A DNA stretch of 64,000 nucleotides from positions 1 through 64,000 of the forward strand of contig NZ_JAHBGI010000014.1 of the NCBI RefSeq assembly GCF_018500185.1. The letters run 5' to 3'. Positions 1-7,878 of this stretch are shown here, piece after piece. Each line of letters begins with the position of its first letter. Positions within the stretch are counted from its first letter, which is position 1. A program made the translations under genes and the position numbers. Under the pieces are notes generated by a model. It ran no database searches and was not told the origin of the DNA. It saw only the letters and a program-made list of their open reading frames with translations. The stretch is from Litoribacter ruber. Its GTDB lineage: Bacteria; Bacteroidota; Bacteroidia; Cytophagales; Cyclobacteriaceae.

Positions 1-37
1 TTCGTACTTCGTCCATCTGACTTCGTACTTCCCAATG

Positions 38-111
38 TGATCCCGTCAGGACTCGAACCTGAAACCTACTGCTTAGAAGGCAGTTGCTCTATCCAGTTGA
101 GCTACGGGACC
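38..111 (-). tRNA. tRNA-Arg (anticodon TCT)
   Basis: The reverse strand folds as a 74-nt tRNA. The acceptor GGTCCCG pairs with CGGGATC (one G-T pair), the discriminator base is A, the T arm carries GGTTCGAGTCC, and the anticodon loop CTTCTAA gives TCT, which reads AGA. The CCA end is not encoded. It is the last of three tRNA genes on the same strand and is probably co-transcribed with them. Confidence 0.95.
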
Positions 112-201
112 TAAGTCAAATTTCCAACCTGCCGTTTGCAGGACTTTTCCCGGACCCTTAACCAGACTAAAGTCCAGCAAGCTTCGGAAAAGGAAATTTT
201 G

Positions 202-275
202 TCGGGGTGGCAGGATTCGAACCTACGACCTCCTCGTCCCAAACGAGGCGCGATACCGGGCTACGCTACACCCCG
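202..275 (-). tRNA. tRNA-Pro (anticodon TGG)
   Basis: The reverse strand gives a 74-nt cloverleaf. The acceptor CGGGGTG pairs with CACCCCG, the T arm is GGTTCGAATCC, and the anticodon loop TTTGGGA gives TGG. No CCA is encoded. It sits between the Lys and Arg tRNA genes. Confidence 0.95.
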
Positions 276-325
276 AAACTTTAATCCAAACATCGGACTT
301 CTGTCATCCGACATCGGACAAATCG

Positions 326-398
326 TGATCCCGCTGGGGCTCGAACCCAGGACCCATACATTAAAAGTGTATTGCTCTACCAGCTGAGCTACGGAATC
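326..398 (-). tRNA. tRNA-Lys (anticodon TTT)
   Basis: A 73-nt cloverleaf on the reverse strand. The acceptor GATTCCG pairs with CGGGATC, the D arm has AGCTCAGCTGGTAGAGC, and the anticodon loop CTTTTAA gives TTT. It is the promoter-proximal member of the Lys-Pro-Arg cluster. Confidence 0.95.
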
Positions 399-485
399 AT
401 TTTTTATGCCTTTAAAGCCCTTGCAGCTTTAAATTTTTACGATTTGAGACTTGCTTTTTGCTATATCTTTGTCGTAATTGGACTG

Positions 486-517
486 CAAATTTAAGCGGAC
501 TATTTTAAAATGCCAAA
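486..517 (-). promoter_or_regulatory. Probable promoter of the tRNA cluster
   Basis: On the reverse strand TTTG (514-517) lies 20 nt before TAAATTTG (486-493). This matches the Bacteroidota vegetative pattern TTTG-N19/20-TAnnTTTG. Transcription would start near 479, about 80 nt before tRNA-Lys. The -33 element lies inside the first codons of the divergent gene at 510. Confidence 0.55.
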
Positions 518-1238
518 CTTACAGCGAATCTTTCTTGCAAAATTATTAATATTTTTGATCACCCTCACACAAAGTATTAATTGTCAAGCCGATACAAATA
601 ATCAAAATTTAGCAGATTCTTTGTTTAATTCTCAAAACTACAAAGAAGCTCTTGCAGTCTACGAAAATCTCTACTTTGAACAGCATACCTATTCACCGGC
701 CATGCTCCTGAAGATGGCATTTATCAGCGAAGGAATGGGTGATTTCCCCAAAACCACTTTATACCTCAGCAAATATTACGAATACAATCCTAGCCAAAGG
801 GTAACCTCAAAAATCCGGAACCTTACAGAGCAACCCCAACTCTACGGCTACGAAGTCTCCGATCAGGAGCAGTTTTTCAAGATCCTAATCGACAATAGAA
901 TAGAAATCACTTCTTTTCTTACCCTATGCCTGTTGATCTGTTTGATTCTTTATGTGAAAAATAGAGAAAGCGCTTCCAAGCCGGCTTTTTTCATTCCAAG
1001 CTTCATTCTAATTGTAATGATTTTCCTCAGCAACAATTTCCTGCAACCTCCCACTAGAGCGATCATCACCGGTAGCCCGACGTTAATCATGGATCAGCCT
1101 ACCGCAGGCGGAAACCTCATCAGCAAGGTCGATGTGGGACACCGGGTAAGGGTCAACTCCACCAAGGACACTTGGTATGAAATCACCTGGAACGACCGTA
1201 AGGCCTATATCAAAACCCAGAACGCCACCAAACTTTAA
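510..1238 (+). CDS. TPR and SH3-like domain membrane protein (BatE-like)
   Basis: A 242-aa envelope protein. It has an N-terminal signal or anchor (residues 4-25), a TPR-like helical region (about 34-100), two membrane segments (about 133-148 and 159-176) and a C-terminal bacterial SH3-like domain (about 184-242, ending WYEITWNDRKAYIKT). TPR followed by SH3 is the architecture of BatE in Bacteroidota aerotolerance operons, but no batA-D genes flank it, so the role is inferred. It is divergent from the tRNA cluster, and its stop overlaps the stop of the convergent LON-domain gene by 4 nt. Confidence 0.65.
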   Translation: MPNLQRIFLAKLLIFLITLTQSINCQADTNNQNLADSLFNSQNYKEALAVYENLYFEQHTYSPAMLLKMAFISEGMGDFPKTTLYLSKYYEYNPSQRVTSKIRNLTEQPQLYGYEVSDQEQFFKILIDNRIEITSFLTLCLLICLILYVKNRESASKPAFFIPSFILIVMIFLSNNFLQPPTRAIITGSPTLIMDQPTAGGNLISKVDVGHRVRVNSTKDTWYEITWNDRKAYIKTQNATKL

Positions 1239-1861
1239 AAATCCAAAGGATCCAGGTATTTGAAGTGACCATTCATCCGGATTTTCTCCTTCGAATGTTC
1301 AAGATCTTTCATGATGGGAATCATTTTCTTGAAATGCTGGGTCAAATACTCCTGCCTTTCAGACTCTTTCTGCATCAAAAGCAGCTCAAACTCCTGCTCC
1401 AGCTTCAGCCCAACCACGTGGGCAAAAGTGAAGGAAGTGACCTGAAAGCTTGCCAAATCGGCCTCATACTGCATCAGCCTTAGCATTTCCTTGAGATAAA
1501 ACAAAAACTGCTGATAGGTCACCGATGTCACCCGGGGGTCGTTTTCCAAGTATTCAACCTCCCCACCTGGGTACAGCCTCCCTTCTTGAGGATTTTCAAA
1601 ATTCAAAATATGAAAAGGCCGAATTGCCTTGGTCTTGATGTCCATCCGCCCATCTTCATAAGTATGGACGATCTCCTTCAACTCCACCTCGGTACCATAC
1701 TTGGTTAATTCCTTCAAATATATCCCCACCCCAAAATTGCTCCCCGATTCTTTGCAGTCATTGACCAGCTGCTTATATCTTGGCTCAAAGATGTGAAGAT
1801 TGAGTTCCTCCCCAGGGAAGGCTACAATTTTTAGGGGAAATAAGGGCAGATAAGCGTCCAT
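1235..1861 (-). CDS. LON substrate-binding domain protein
   Basis: A 208-aa protein that consists only of the N-terminal substrate-recognition domain of Lon protease. It opens with PLFPLKIVAFPGEELNLHIF and EPRYKQLVNDC, the classic start of the family. There is no AAA+ or Ser-Lys protease domain, so it is a stand-alone LON_substr_bdg protein of unknown client. It is convergent with the BatE-like gene (4-nt overlap). The start ATG is followed directly by the conserved strand, and no signal peptide is seen. Confidence 0.8.
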   Translation of the reverse strand: MDAYLPLFPLKIVAFPGEELNLHIFEPRYKQLVNDCKESGSNFGVGIYLKELTKYGTEVELKEIVHTYEDGRMDIKTKAIRPFHILNFENPQEGRLYPGGEVEYLENDPRVTSVTYQQFLFYLKEMLRLMQYEADLASFQVTSFTFAHVVGLKLEQEFELLLMQKESERQEYLTQHFKKMIPIMKDLEHSKEKIRMNGHFKYLDPLDF

Positions 1862-1934
1862 ATTGAATTAACCCATCTTTCTGGATTTAGTTGTAAATTG
1901 GCAAACAGTTTAATTAACAACCAGTTTGAACCCT

Positions 1935-2726
1935 ATGAAAAAACTATTCTTATTCTATGCGGCATTTTTCCTTGCCGCTGTGCTCCACGCCCAAGACAGG
2001 GACTTAGAGAGGCTCGAAAATTCCCCCAGACACCATGAGTGGATCAATATGGATCAGGACGGCAGGAACATCCGCGGATTTCTGGTCTACCCAGAAAAAT
2101 CCGACAATGCCAAATCCATTATCGTCATTCATGAAAACAGGGGGCTTACCGATTGGGTAAGATCAATGGCCGATCAACTGGCCGAAATGGGTTATATCGC
2201 CTTGGCCCCAGACCTCCTCTCCGATTTTGACGACAGCAAGAAGTCCACAAGGGATTTTGCCAACCAGGATGACGCCAGAGAGGGAATTTATGCCCTAGAC
2301 AACCGGCAAGTGATGAAAGACCTTGACACGGCCTTTGAATACCTTAAAACAGTCGATGGTGGCAATGGCGAGGTGTCAGTTATAGGATTCTGCTGGGGAG
2401 GCTCCCAGACCTTCAATTATGCCACACACCAATCAGGCATCAGCGAGGCATTGGTCTTCTACGGCACCGGCCCTAAAGATATCGAACAGATAGCAAGAAT
2501 TGAAGCTCCTGTCTACGGGTTTTACGGAGGCAACGACCAGCGTGTAAACGCCACCATTGAAAACTCCGCTGAGATGATGGAAGAAAAAGGAAAAACCTTC
2601 GAGTATGAAATTTACGAGGAAGCCGGACATGCCTACATGCGCAGCGGGGAAGGACCGGAAGCCAGCGAAGGCAACAGGGTAGCCAGAGAAAAGTCTTTGG
2701 AAAGGATTAAGGCTATTTTGGAGTAA
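1935..2726 (+). CDS. Dienelactone hydrolase family protein, exported
   Basis: An alpha/beta hydrolase of 263 aa from the ATG at 1935. An upstream TTG at 1926 is in frame but less likely, because the ATG is followed at once by a clean Sec signal ending AVLHAQ. Catalytic elements are visible: the nucleophile Cys in GFCWGGS, Asp in YGGNDQRV and His in AGHAYMR, the Cys-Asp-His triad of the dienelactone hydrolase family. The protein probably acts in the periplasm. Substrate unknown: family members hydrolyse lactones and esters. Confidence 0.8.
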   Translation: MKKLFLFYAAFFLAAVLHAQDRDLERLENSPRHHEWINMDQDGRNIRGFLVYPEKSDNAKSIIVIHENRGLTDWVRSMADQLAEMGYIALAPDLLSDFDDSKKSTRDFANQDDAREGIYALDNRQVMKDLDTAFEYLKTVDGGNGEVSVIGFCWGGSQTFNYATHQSGISEALVFYGTGPKDIEQIARIEAPVYGFYGGNDQRVNATIENSAEMMEEKGKTFEYEIYEEAGHAYMRSGEGPEASEGNRVAREKSLERIKAILE

Positions 2727-2776
2727 AAAACCTGCCTGATTCGGCAGAGGCAGGACCGGAGACCAGAGGATGACGT

Positions 2777-2807
2777 AAAAAAAAGAGGATGATTATGTAT
2801 CATCCTC
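2777..2807 (-). terminator. Terminator overlapping the stop codon of the HELGH gene
   Basis: Read on the reverse strand, a 9-bp perfect stem (2785-2793 with 2799-2807, 5-nt loop) is followed by eight T. The stem includes the final Glu/Asp codons and the stop of the gene ending at 2793. Confidence 0.75.
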
Positions 2808-3536
2808 TTCTTCTTCCACTTCCACTAAGGTCATGATCTCACCGGGAGACATGTACAATTCCCTTATTTTGTTCCTATAATCTTCAGGGAGACGGTCGTT
2901 GCTCAAGATAAAGTTTTTGGTATCTACCAGGTAATTACCCAGTCCGCTGGCGATGGCGTGACTATCGGCGGTTATCTCTGCCTTGGTCACAAAGTTATTG
3001 GAAGTCACATACCTGACCCCAAACACAATCATGCCAAACCTGCTTCTATCAATGTAATCCATCACATGGCCCAATTCATGGCCTATCCAGCCCAACAAGA
3101 CGTTATCAGGCACCTCTTCAATGGGTAACCATTCATCGTCCAATTCAAGTTGTCTACTGATTTTGATCCTGTATTTCCTGTTGGCCTTGCTGTTGAAAAG
3201 CAAAGACCCAAATTTGGGCTGGGCCTGCATCACATTGCCTTTGATGTTATCCAAAAGTTCAAAGTGAATTTCCACATCCTCCAATTCAGGATAATGGGCC
3301 AGTGCCCTTAGGGTGACTTCTTTTATTTCTTCGGGAATAACCTTGTTCTCGGCCAGCTTTTCTACATCCACTGTATCAACTTTCTTGATTTCATCTGATT
3401 TCTTGATTTCAACAGTGTCTGATTTTGACATGGGGATAGCCATTACGGCTTCCATGACGGGGGTTTCGTATTGCATAAAACTGATAACGGAGAAAATAGG
3501 TATTATAGTATAAACAACGCCTGCGATCCAATTCAT
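2793..3536 (-). CDS. Putative membrane-anchored zinc metalloprotease (HExxH)
   Basis: A 247-aa protein with one N-terminal membrane segment (residues 3-21), a Lys/Asp/Val-rich linker with repeated VD and SDEIKK words (about 37-62), and a globular part with HELGHVMDY at 153-161. His153, Glu154 and His157 form an HExxH zinc motif. The downstream stretch AEITADSHAIASGLG (187-201) offers Glu187 or Asp191 as third ligand. I do not recognise the family: it is too small for M48 and differs from M56. It is monocistronic, with its own terminator downstream. Confidence 0.6.
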   Translation of the reverse strand: MNWIAGVVYTIIPIFSVISFMQYETPVMEAVMAIPMSKSDTVEIKKSDEIKKVDTVDVEKLAENKVIPEEIKEVTLRALAHYPELEDVEIHFELLDNIKGNVMQAQPKFGSLLFNSKANRKYRIKISRQLELDDEWLPIEEVPDNVLLGWIGHELGHVMDYIDRSRFGMIVFGVRYVTSNNFVTKAEITADSHAIASGLGNYLVDTKNFILSNDRLPEDYRNKIRELYMSPGEIMTLVEVEEEEDDT

Positions 3537-3540
3537 ACTA

Positions 3541-3576
3541 AAAACAACAGCCTGACTCGTAAAAAGTTCAGGCTGT
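3541..3576 (-). terminator. Terminator of the sugar-oxidation operon
   Basis: A 9-bp inverted repeat (3547-3555 with 3568-3576), read on the reverse strand, is followed by a T-rich tract. It lies 38 nt past the stop of the isomerase-like gene and just upstream of the HELGH gene. Confidence 0.65.
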
Positions 3577-3613
3577 CAAAGATTTAGGTTCTTACTACCA
3601 ATATTTAGCAACT

Positions 3614-4501
3614 TTACGCCAACCGGAGATTCCGTAGATATTCGGCATTCTTTTCGGCGCTCCGCATGGGGGTAGAAGCATCATAACGTTCCTGTTCAGC
3701 GAAGAAATATTCCAGCCCATTCTCCTTACCCACTCTAAGGATTGAAGAAAAATCTATTGAACCCTCGCCGATATCGGTGGAAGCGTCAGCCTCCCCTTGA
3801 GGAGCGTCTTTCATCCGGTCCTTTACGTGGCACAACTTGAACCTGTCGGGATACTTTTCAAAATACACTTTTGGATCAGCACCAGGTGTTTTCACCCAAT
3901 AAATATCCATTTCATAGTCAACCAAATCCGGATCCGTATTTTCCAACAAATAATCCTGTGGCATCTGTCCTTCAAGTTCCTCAAACGTGTAGCCATGATT
4001 GTGGTAGGCAAACCTAACCCCTTCCTCTTTGCACACTTTTCCAATTCTGTTAAACTCATCGGCGAGTCGCTTAAATTCGTCCATGCTTTCCTGCGGACCT
4101 ACCCACGGACAGATCAGGTATTTCATCCCGATCTCACCGGCCTGCTTGGCCTGCTCCTCCAGATTTTGGAACACATTGGCATGTGAGGCTACAAATTCCA
4201 TCCCCTGGTCTTCCACGAGCTTTTTAAACTCCGTGTTCTTCATGCCCCAAAAGATTCCTTTGCCACCATCAAATCCTTCCAGATAATGATAACCATAGGA
4301 TCCAAGTTGGGAAATGGTGTCCTGAACATTGGCAAACATTTCATCCTTCACAGAGTAAAGCTGAATACCAAACCTGTCCAACCCTTCCTCAGAGCGGTCA
4401 TCACCTACCACCGTGTCAGGTCTTCCGCAAAACTGCAATGGCAAAAATGCTCCTGCTGCCATCAGGGAACTTAACTTAATAAAATCTCGACGGTTGCTCA
4501 T
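3614..4501 (-). CDS. Tat-exported sugar phosphate isomerase/epimerase-like protein
   Basis: A 295-aa TIM-barrel protein of the xylose isomerase-like / AP endonuclease 2 superfamily. The N-terminus MSNRRDFIKLSSLMAAG is a twin-arginine signal, with Cys25 (LQFC) as a possible lipidation site, so the enzyme should fold in the cytoplasm and act in the periplasm. Barrel ligands are suggested by AYHNHGYTFEE, YEMDIYWVKTPG, KLCHVKD and the late Glu in FFAEQERYD. It is last in a minus-strand operon with the GMC dehydrogenase subunits (11-nt gap). The context suggests it acts on an oxidised (3-keto) sugar rather than a sugar phosphate; that is inference. Confidence 0.8.
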   Translation of the reverse strand: MSNRRDFIKLSSLMAAGAFLPLQFCGRPDTVVGDDRSEEGLDRFGIQLYSVKDEMFANVQDTISQLGSYGYHYLEGFDGGKGIFWGMKNTEFKKLVEDQGMEFVASHANVFQNLEEQAKQAGEIGMKYLICPWVGPQESMDEFKRLADEFNRIGKVCKEEGVRFAYHNHGYTFEELEGQMPQDYLLENTDPDLVDYEMDIYWVKTPGADPKVYFEKYPDRFKLCHVKDRMKDAPQGEADASTDIGEGSIDFSSILRVGKENGLEYFFAEQERYDASTPMRSAEKNAEYLRNLRLA

Positions 4502-4512
4502 TGATTATCAAA

Positions 4513-5073
4513 TTATAGTGCAAATGCTTTTTCACCCTTCTTATAGTCCATGCAGCCATCATAGCGGCCAGGAGTCTCCACATACCTTAATGCCTGGGTG
4601 GCTCCGATTTCTGAGGTGAAATAACCCAGCACGGTAAGATCCTTTAACATGCTGATGTATTTGGGGCCGCTTTCATTATTCCCGCTTCTCAACTCCTCAT
4701 TCAATGCGTTGAGAAAGTTTAACCTTTGCTCATGGGAAGCGTCCATAAATTCCACCCCTACCTCAGACTTGAAGTTCTTTTTAATATCATTCAACCCATT
4801 GATAAAGGTTTCCTGCTGCTCCTTGTTGTAAGTTTCCCTCACCATCACGGTCATAAATGACCCCACACCAGCTTCTTTGGCCCCAGGCGTATCCGTAGCT
4901 GGGATGATGGTCTCGGCTATCTCATCCATGAAGGCTATTTCGCTTTCTGAAAAATCCAGCCCTTCAATTCTGTCCTCGGGCGCACAGCCCGTAAGTATCA
5001 CATTGGCCCCGATCATGGTTCCACCCATCATCAACACCATGCTCTTCAGTGCTTCTCTTCTATTAATACCCAT
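4513..5073 (-). CDS. Gluconate 2-dehydrogenase subunit 3 family protein (dehydrogenase small subunit)
   Basis: A 186-aa Tat lipoprotein. The signal is NRREALKSMVLMMGG, with lipobox LTGC at Cys30. The mature part contains FSESEIAFMDEIAETIIPAT, typical of the family. In related FAD-dependent glucose and glucoside 3-dehydrogenases this small subunit carries the catalytic GMC subunit through the Tat pore (hitch-hiker export). That fits here, because the adjacent GMC protein has no signal of its own. It lies 12 nt downstream of the GMC gene. No haem or flavin motif is seen in it. Confidence 0.88.
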   Translation of the reverse strand: MGINRREALKSMVLMMGGTMIGANVILTGCAPEDRIEGLDFSESEIAFMDEIAETIIPATDTPGAKEAGVGSFMTVMVRETYNKEQQETFINGLNDIKKNFKSEVGVEFMDASHEQRLNFLNALNEELRSGNNESGPKYISMLKDLTVLGYFTSEIGATQALRYVETPGRYDGCMDYKKGEKAFAL

Positions 5074-5085
5074 TTTGATCTGGTT

Positions 5086-6765
5086 TTAGAGGTTTCTTTT
5101 TTTCAATTCCTTCACTGCAAAATCCGCTGCTCTTGCCGTCAACGCCATATAGGTCAGGGAGGGGTTCTGTGCCGCCGCTGAGGTCATACAGGCCCCATCG
5201 GTTACAAACACATTCTTGGCCTCCCACACCTGGTTGTTGCCATTCAATACGGATGATTTCGGATCTCTACCCATTCTGGCCGTACCCATCTCGTGAATAC
5301 CCTGTCCAAAAGTATAGCCCGCATCATATTTGTTGACGTTTCGAAGACCGGCAGCCTCAAGCATTTCAGCGGCGTCATCCATCATGTCCTTCCGCATTTT
5401 GATCTCATTATCTTTGAGCTCTGCGTCCATTTCAAGCACTTCCAGACCCCATTTGTCCTTGGTGTCCTTGCTTAGCTTGATGGTGTTTTCATGATAGGGG
5501 AGGATCTCCCCAAAGGCGGTAATCCCCATACTCCACGGTCCCGGCTCACTTAAAGCCTCCTTAAGCGGCGCCCCAAAATTCAACTCGGCAATCTCACGGC
5601 TCCAGCCACTTCTGCTGGCCGCCCCCTGGTAGCCAAAGCCCCTCAGGTAATCCCGCTTGTCACCGTCAATATTTTGGAATCTTGGAATGTAGATCCCATT
5701 AGGCCTACGGCCAAAATAATACTTGTCATCATAACCGTCCACGATCCCGTTGGCTCCCGCCCGGAAATGGTGATCCATCACATTGTGGCCCAGCTCTCCA
5801 GAACTGCTTCCCAATCCCTCATCCCACACATCCGTGGCGCTTCTCATGAGGATAGCGGTGGAATTGAATGCCGAAGCGCAAAGGAAAATAATCTTAGCCT
5901 TGTATTCGTAAGTTTGGTTGTTTTCAGCATCCAAAACCTCCACACCTGTGGCCTTTTGGGCATCCTTGTCGTAAAGCAGCTTGGTCACAATAGACCATGG
6001 CCTCAAGGTCAGGTTGCCGGTCTTCATCGCTGCCGGCAACGTCGAGGACTGTGTACTGAAATAGCCTCCAAATGGACAGCCCAACCAACATTTATTTCTG
6101 TATTGACAATTGGTTCTTCCTTCCAAAGGCTGGGTGATGTTGGCCACCCTACCCATGGTGATCAACCTTTTGCCGTTAAAGTGGTTTTTTACCCTTTCTG
6201 CTACATCCTTTTCCACGCAATTCATCTCCATGGCGGGCTGGAACTCACCGTCAGGCAAAATATCCAAGCCATCCCTGCTTCCGGAAATCCCGGCAAACTT
6301 TTCCACATGGCTATACCACGGCGCCAGGTCCTTATATCGGATCGGCCAATCCACGGCTATCCCTTCTTTAGCGTTGGCTTCAAAGTCTATATCCCCCAAG
6401 CGGTAGCTTTGGCGGCCCCACAGCAAGGAACGTCCCCCCACCTGGTATCCTCGAAACCAGTTGAAAGGCTTTTTCTCCACATAAGGCGACTCCGATTCCT
6501 GCGCCCACCAGTCAACATTCAACTCATTCAGCACATAATCCCTTCTTAGCACAGGATGGTTTTCGATCATCTCTATAGATCTACGGCCTCTGTAATTGGT
6601 CTCCCAAGGCGCCTGAGTCGCGGTTTTGTAATCCTTTACATGTTCCACATTCTGGCCTCTTTCCAGCATCAATACCTTCAGACCTTTTTCCGTCAATTCT
6701 TTTGCAGCCCATCCTCCACTGATTCCGGACCCTACGACAATTGCATCGTATTCTTGATTTGCCAT
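5086..6765 (-). CDS. GMC-family FAD-dependent sugar dehydrogenase, catalytic subunit
   Basis: A 559-aa glucose-methanol-choline oxidoreductase. The N-terminal FAD motif VVGSGISGG begins at residue 10, and the family C-terminus follows (HEMGTARMG, then TDGACMTSAAAQNPSLTYMA). Cys220, Cys226 and Cys230 (CQYRNKCWLGC) sit where FAD-glucose dehydrogenases hold a 3Fe-4S cluster, consistent with electron transfer to a cytochrome rather than to oxygen. There is no signal peptide, so it is probably exported with the Tat small subunit encoded next. The likely reaction is oxidation of a sugar or glycoside, possibly at C3, with electrons passed to a cytochrome c such as the one encoded at 10782. Confidence 0.88.
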   Translation of the reverse strand: MANQEYDAIVVGSGISGGWAAKELTEKGLKVLMLERGQNVEHVKDYKTATQAPWETNYRGRRSIEMIENHPVLRRDYVLNELNVDWWAQESESPYVEKKPFNWFRGYQVGGRSLLWGRQSYRLGDIDFEANAKEGIAVDWPIRYKDLAPWYSHVEKFAGISGSRDGLDILPDGEFQPAMEMNCVEKDVAERVKNHFNGKRLITMGRVANITQPLEGRTNCQYRNKCWLGCPFGGYFSTQSSTLPAAMKTGNLTLRPWSIVTKLLYDKDAQKATGVEVLDAENNQTYEYKAKIIFLCASAFNSTAILMRSATDVWDEGLGSSSGELGHNVMDHHFRAGANGIVDGYDDKYYFGRRPNGIYIPRFQNIDGDKRDYLRGFGYQGAASRSGWSREIAELNFGAPLKEALSEPGPWSMGITAFGEILPYHENTIKLSKDTKDKWGLEVLEMDAELKDNEIKMRKDMMDDAAEMLEAAGLRNVNKYDAGYTFGQGIHEMGTARMGRDPKSSVLNGNNQVWEAKNVFVTDGACMTSAAAQNPSLTYMALTARAADFAVKELKKRNL

Positions 6766-6867
6766 AATATTTTTAGAAATCTTATATCTAGTTATTTATT
6801 TTTCTCTCTCTTCTGTCTCCCGCCGCCCTGTCTTTTACTCCTGACATCGGTATCAGGCCCTAAATTT

Positions 6868-6992
6868 ACTTGACACTTTTTTCTCAAACTTTTATATTTT
6901 TCTCCGCGAAGTGGCCTTTCCCGATCCGCTTCGCTACTCGGGACAAGTTGTGAAACTTCGTGAAAACTTGGTGGCCTTTGTGGTCCATTTAC
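6868..6992. repeat. 125-bp dispersed repeat, copy 1
   Basis: This segment matches 20106-20230 over 125 bp with only about four differences and no gaps. It carries the words CGCGAAGTGGCCTTT and CTTGGTGGCCTTTGTGG. It fills most of the 246-bp gap between the GMC gene and the isomerase-like gene. Confidence 0.9.
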
Positions 6993-7011
6993 GGTCATCC
7001 AACATCCCTCA

Positions 7012-7878
7012 TCATACATCACATATTTCAACCGCCTCCTTCAAAGACTCCCTCCTATTCTCCCGGGTAATGATAAACTCCTGCGCCACATACCCTTCAA
7101 AACCGGTTTCCACTATCGCTTTCATAATAGCGCGGTAATTAAGTTCCTGGGTTTCATTTATCTCATTTCTCCCGGGATTGCCGGCCGTGTGGTAGTGACC
7201 GAAATATTGATGATTGTCCTGAATCGTACGGATCACATCACCCTCATTTATCTGCATGTGGTAAATGTCATACAAAAGCTTGAAGTTATCAGAATCCAGT
7301 CTTTTGGCCAACTCCACCCCCCAGGGCGAGTTGTCGGCCATGTAACCTGGATGGTCCACTTTGCTGTTGAGAAGCTCCATCTGGAGCACCACGCCATGTT
7401 TTTCGGCCAGGGGCAGCAATTTTTCCAGCCCTTTCACCGAGTTCTCCAGCCCCTCTTCATCGGCGATTCCGTCCCGATTGCCAGAAAAGCAGATCAGGTT
7501 TTTAAACCCGGCCTTGGAGACCAGGGGAATCATTTCTTGGTAGTTTTTCCAAAGTTGGGAGTGGTAATCGGTATTGTTGAAGCCTTGGACCAAATTGATT
7601 TCGGCGCCATTGCACATGGAGCTGTCCACGCCTTTTTCCTGCAGCACCGGCCAGTCGGCAGGGCCAACTAAATCGATTGCGTTGAAACCCAAAGATTTTA
7701 CCAAATCGCAGAAATCAGCTATGGGCAGGTCATTCATCACCCAGCGGCATACCGAATGGTTGATGTTTCCCCGAAGTGATGCCGAGCCCTCCTGTCCAAA
7801 TACCTTGCCCCCAAGGGGCAAAGCACCCATTAGAGCTGTTCCCGCAAGCTTTTTCAACATTGTTCTCCTAGAATCCAT
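7012..7878 (-). CDS. Tat-exported hydroxypyruvate isomerase-like TIM-barrel protein
   Basis: A 288-aa protein of the hydroxypyruvate isomerase / sugar phosphate isomerase superfamily. The signal contains SRRTMLKKLAGTALMG (twin-arginine type). Metal-site motifs are visible: LQMELLNSK (Glu), LLYDIYHMQ (Asp, His), FGHYHTAG (His) and GYVAQEF (late Glu). It starts on the final base of the permease gene stop (1-nt overlap), so the two are translationally coupled. Its role is probably isomerisation or elimination on an oxidised sugar in the periplasm; the substrate is inferred from neighbours only. Confidence 0.82.
   Translation of the reverse strand: MDSRRTMLKKLAGTALMGALPLGGKVFGQEGSASLRGNINHSVCRWVMNDLPIADFCDLVKSLGFNAIDLVGPADWPVLQEKGVDSSMCNGAEINLVQGFNNTDYHSQLWKNYQEMIPLVSKAGFKNLICFSGNRDGIADEEGLENSVKGLEKLLPLAEKHGVVLQMELLNSKVDHPGYMADNSPWGVELAKRLDSDNFKLLYDIYHMQINEGDVIRTIQDNHQYFGHYHTAGNPGRNEINETQELNYRAIMKAIVETGFEGYVAQEFIITRENRRESLKEAVEICDV

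Noticed and set aside
136-387. 83-aa protein on the plus strand
   Set aside because: It runs antisense across two tRNA genes.
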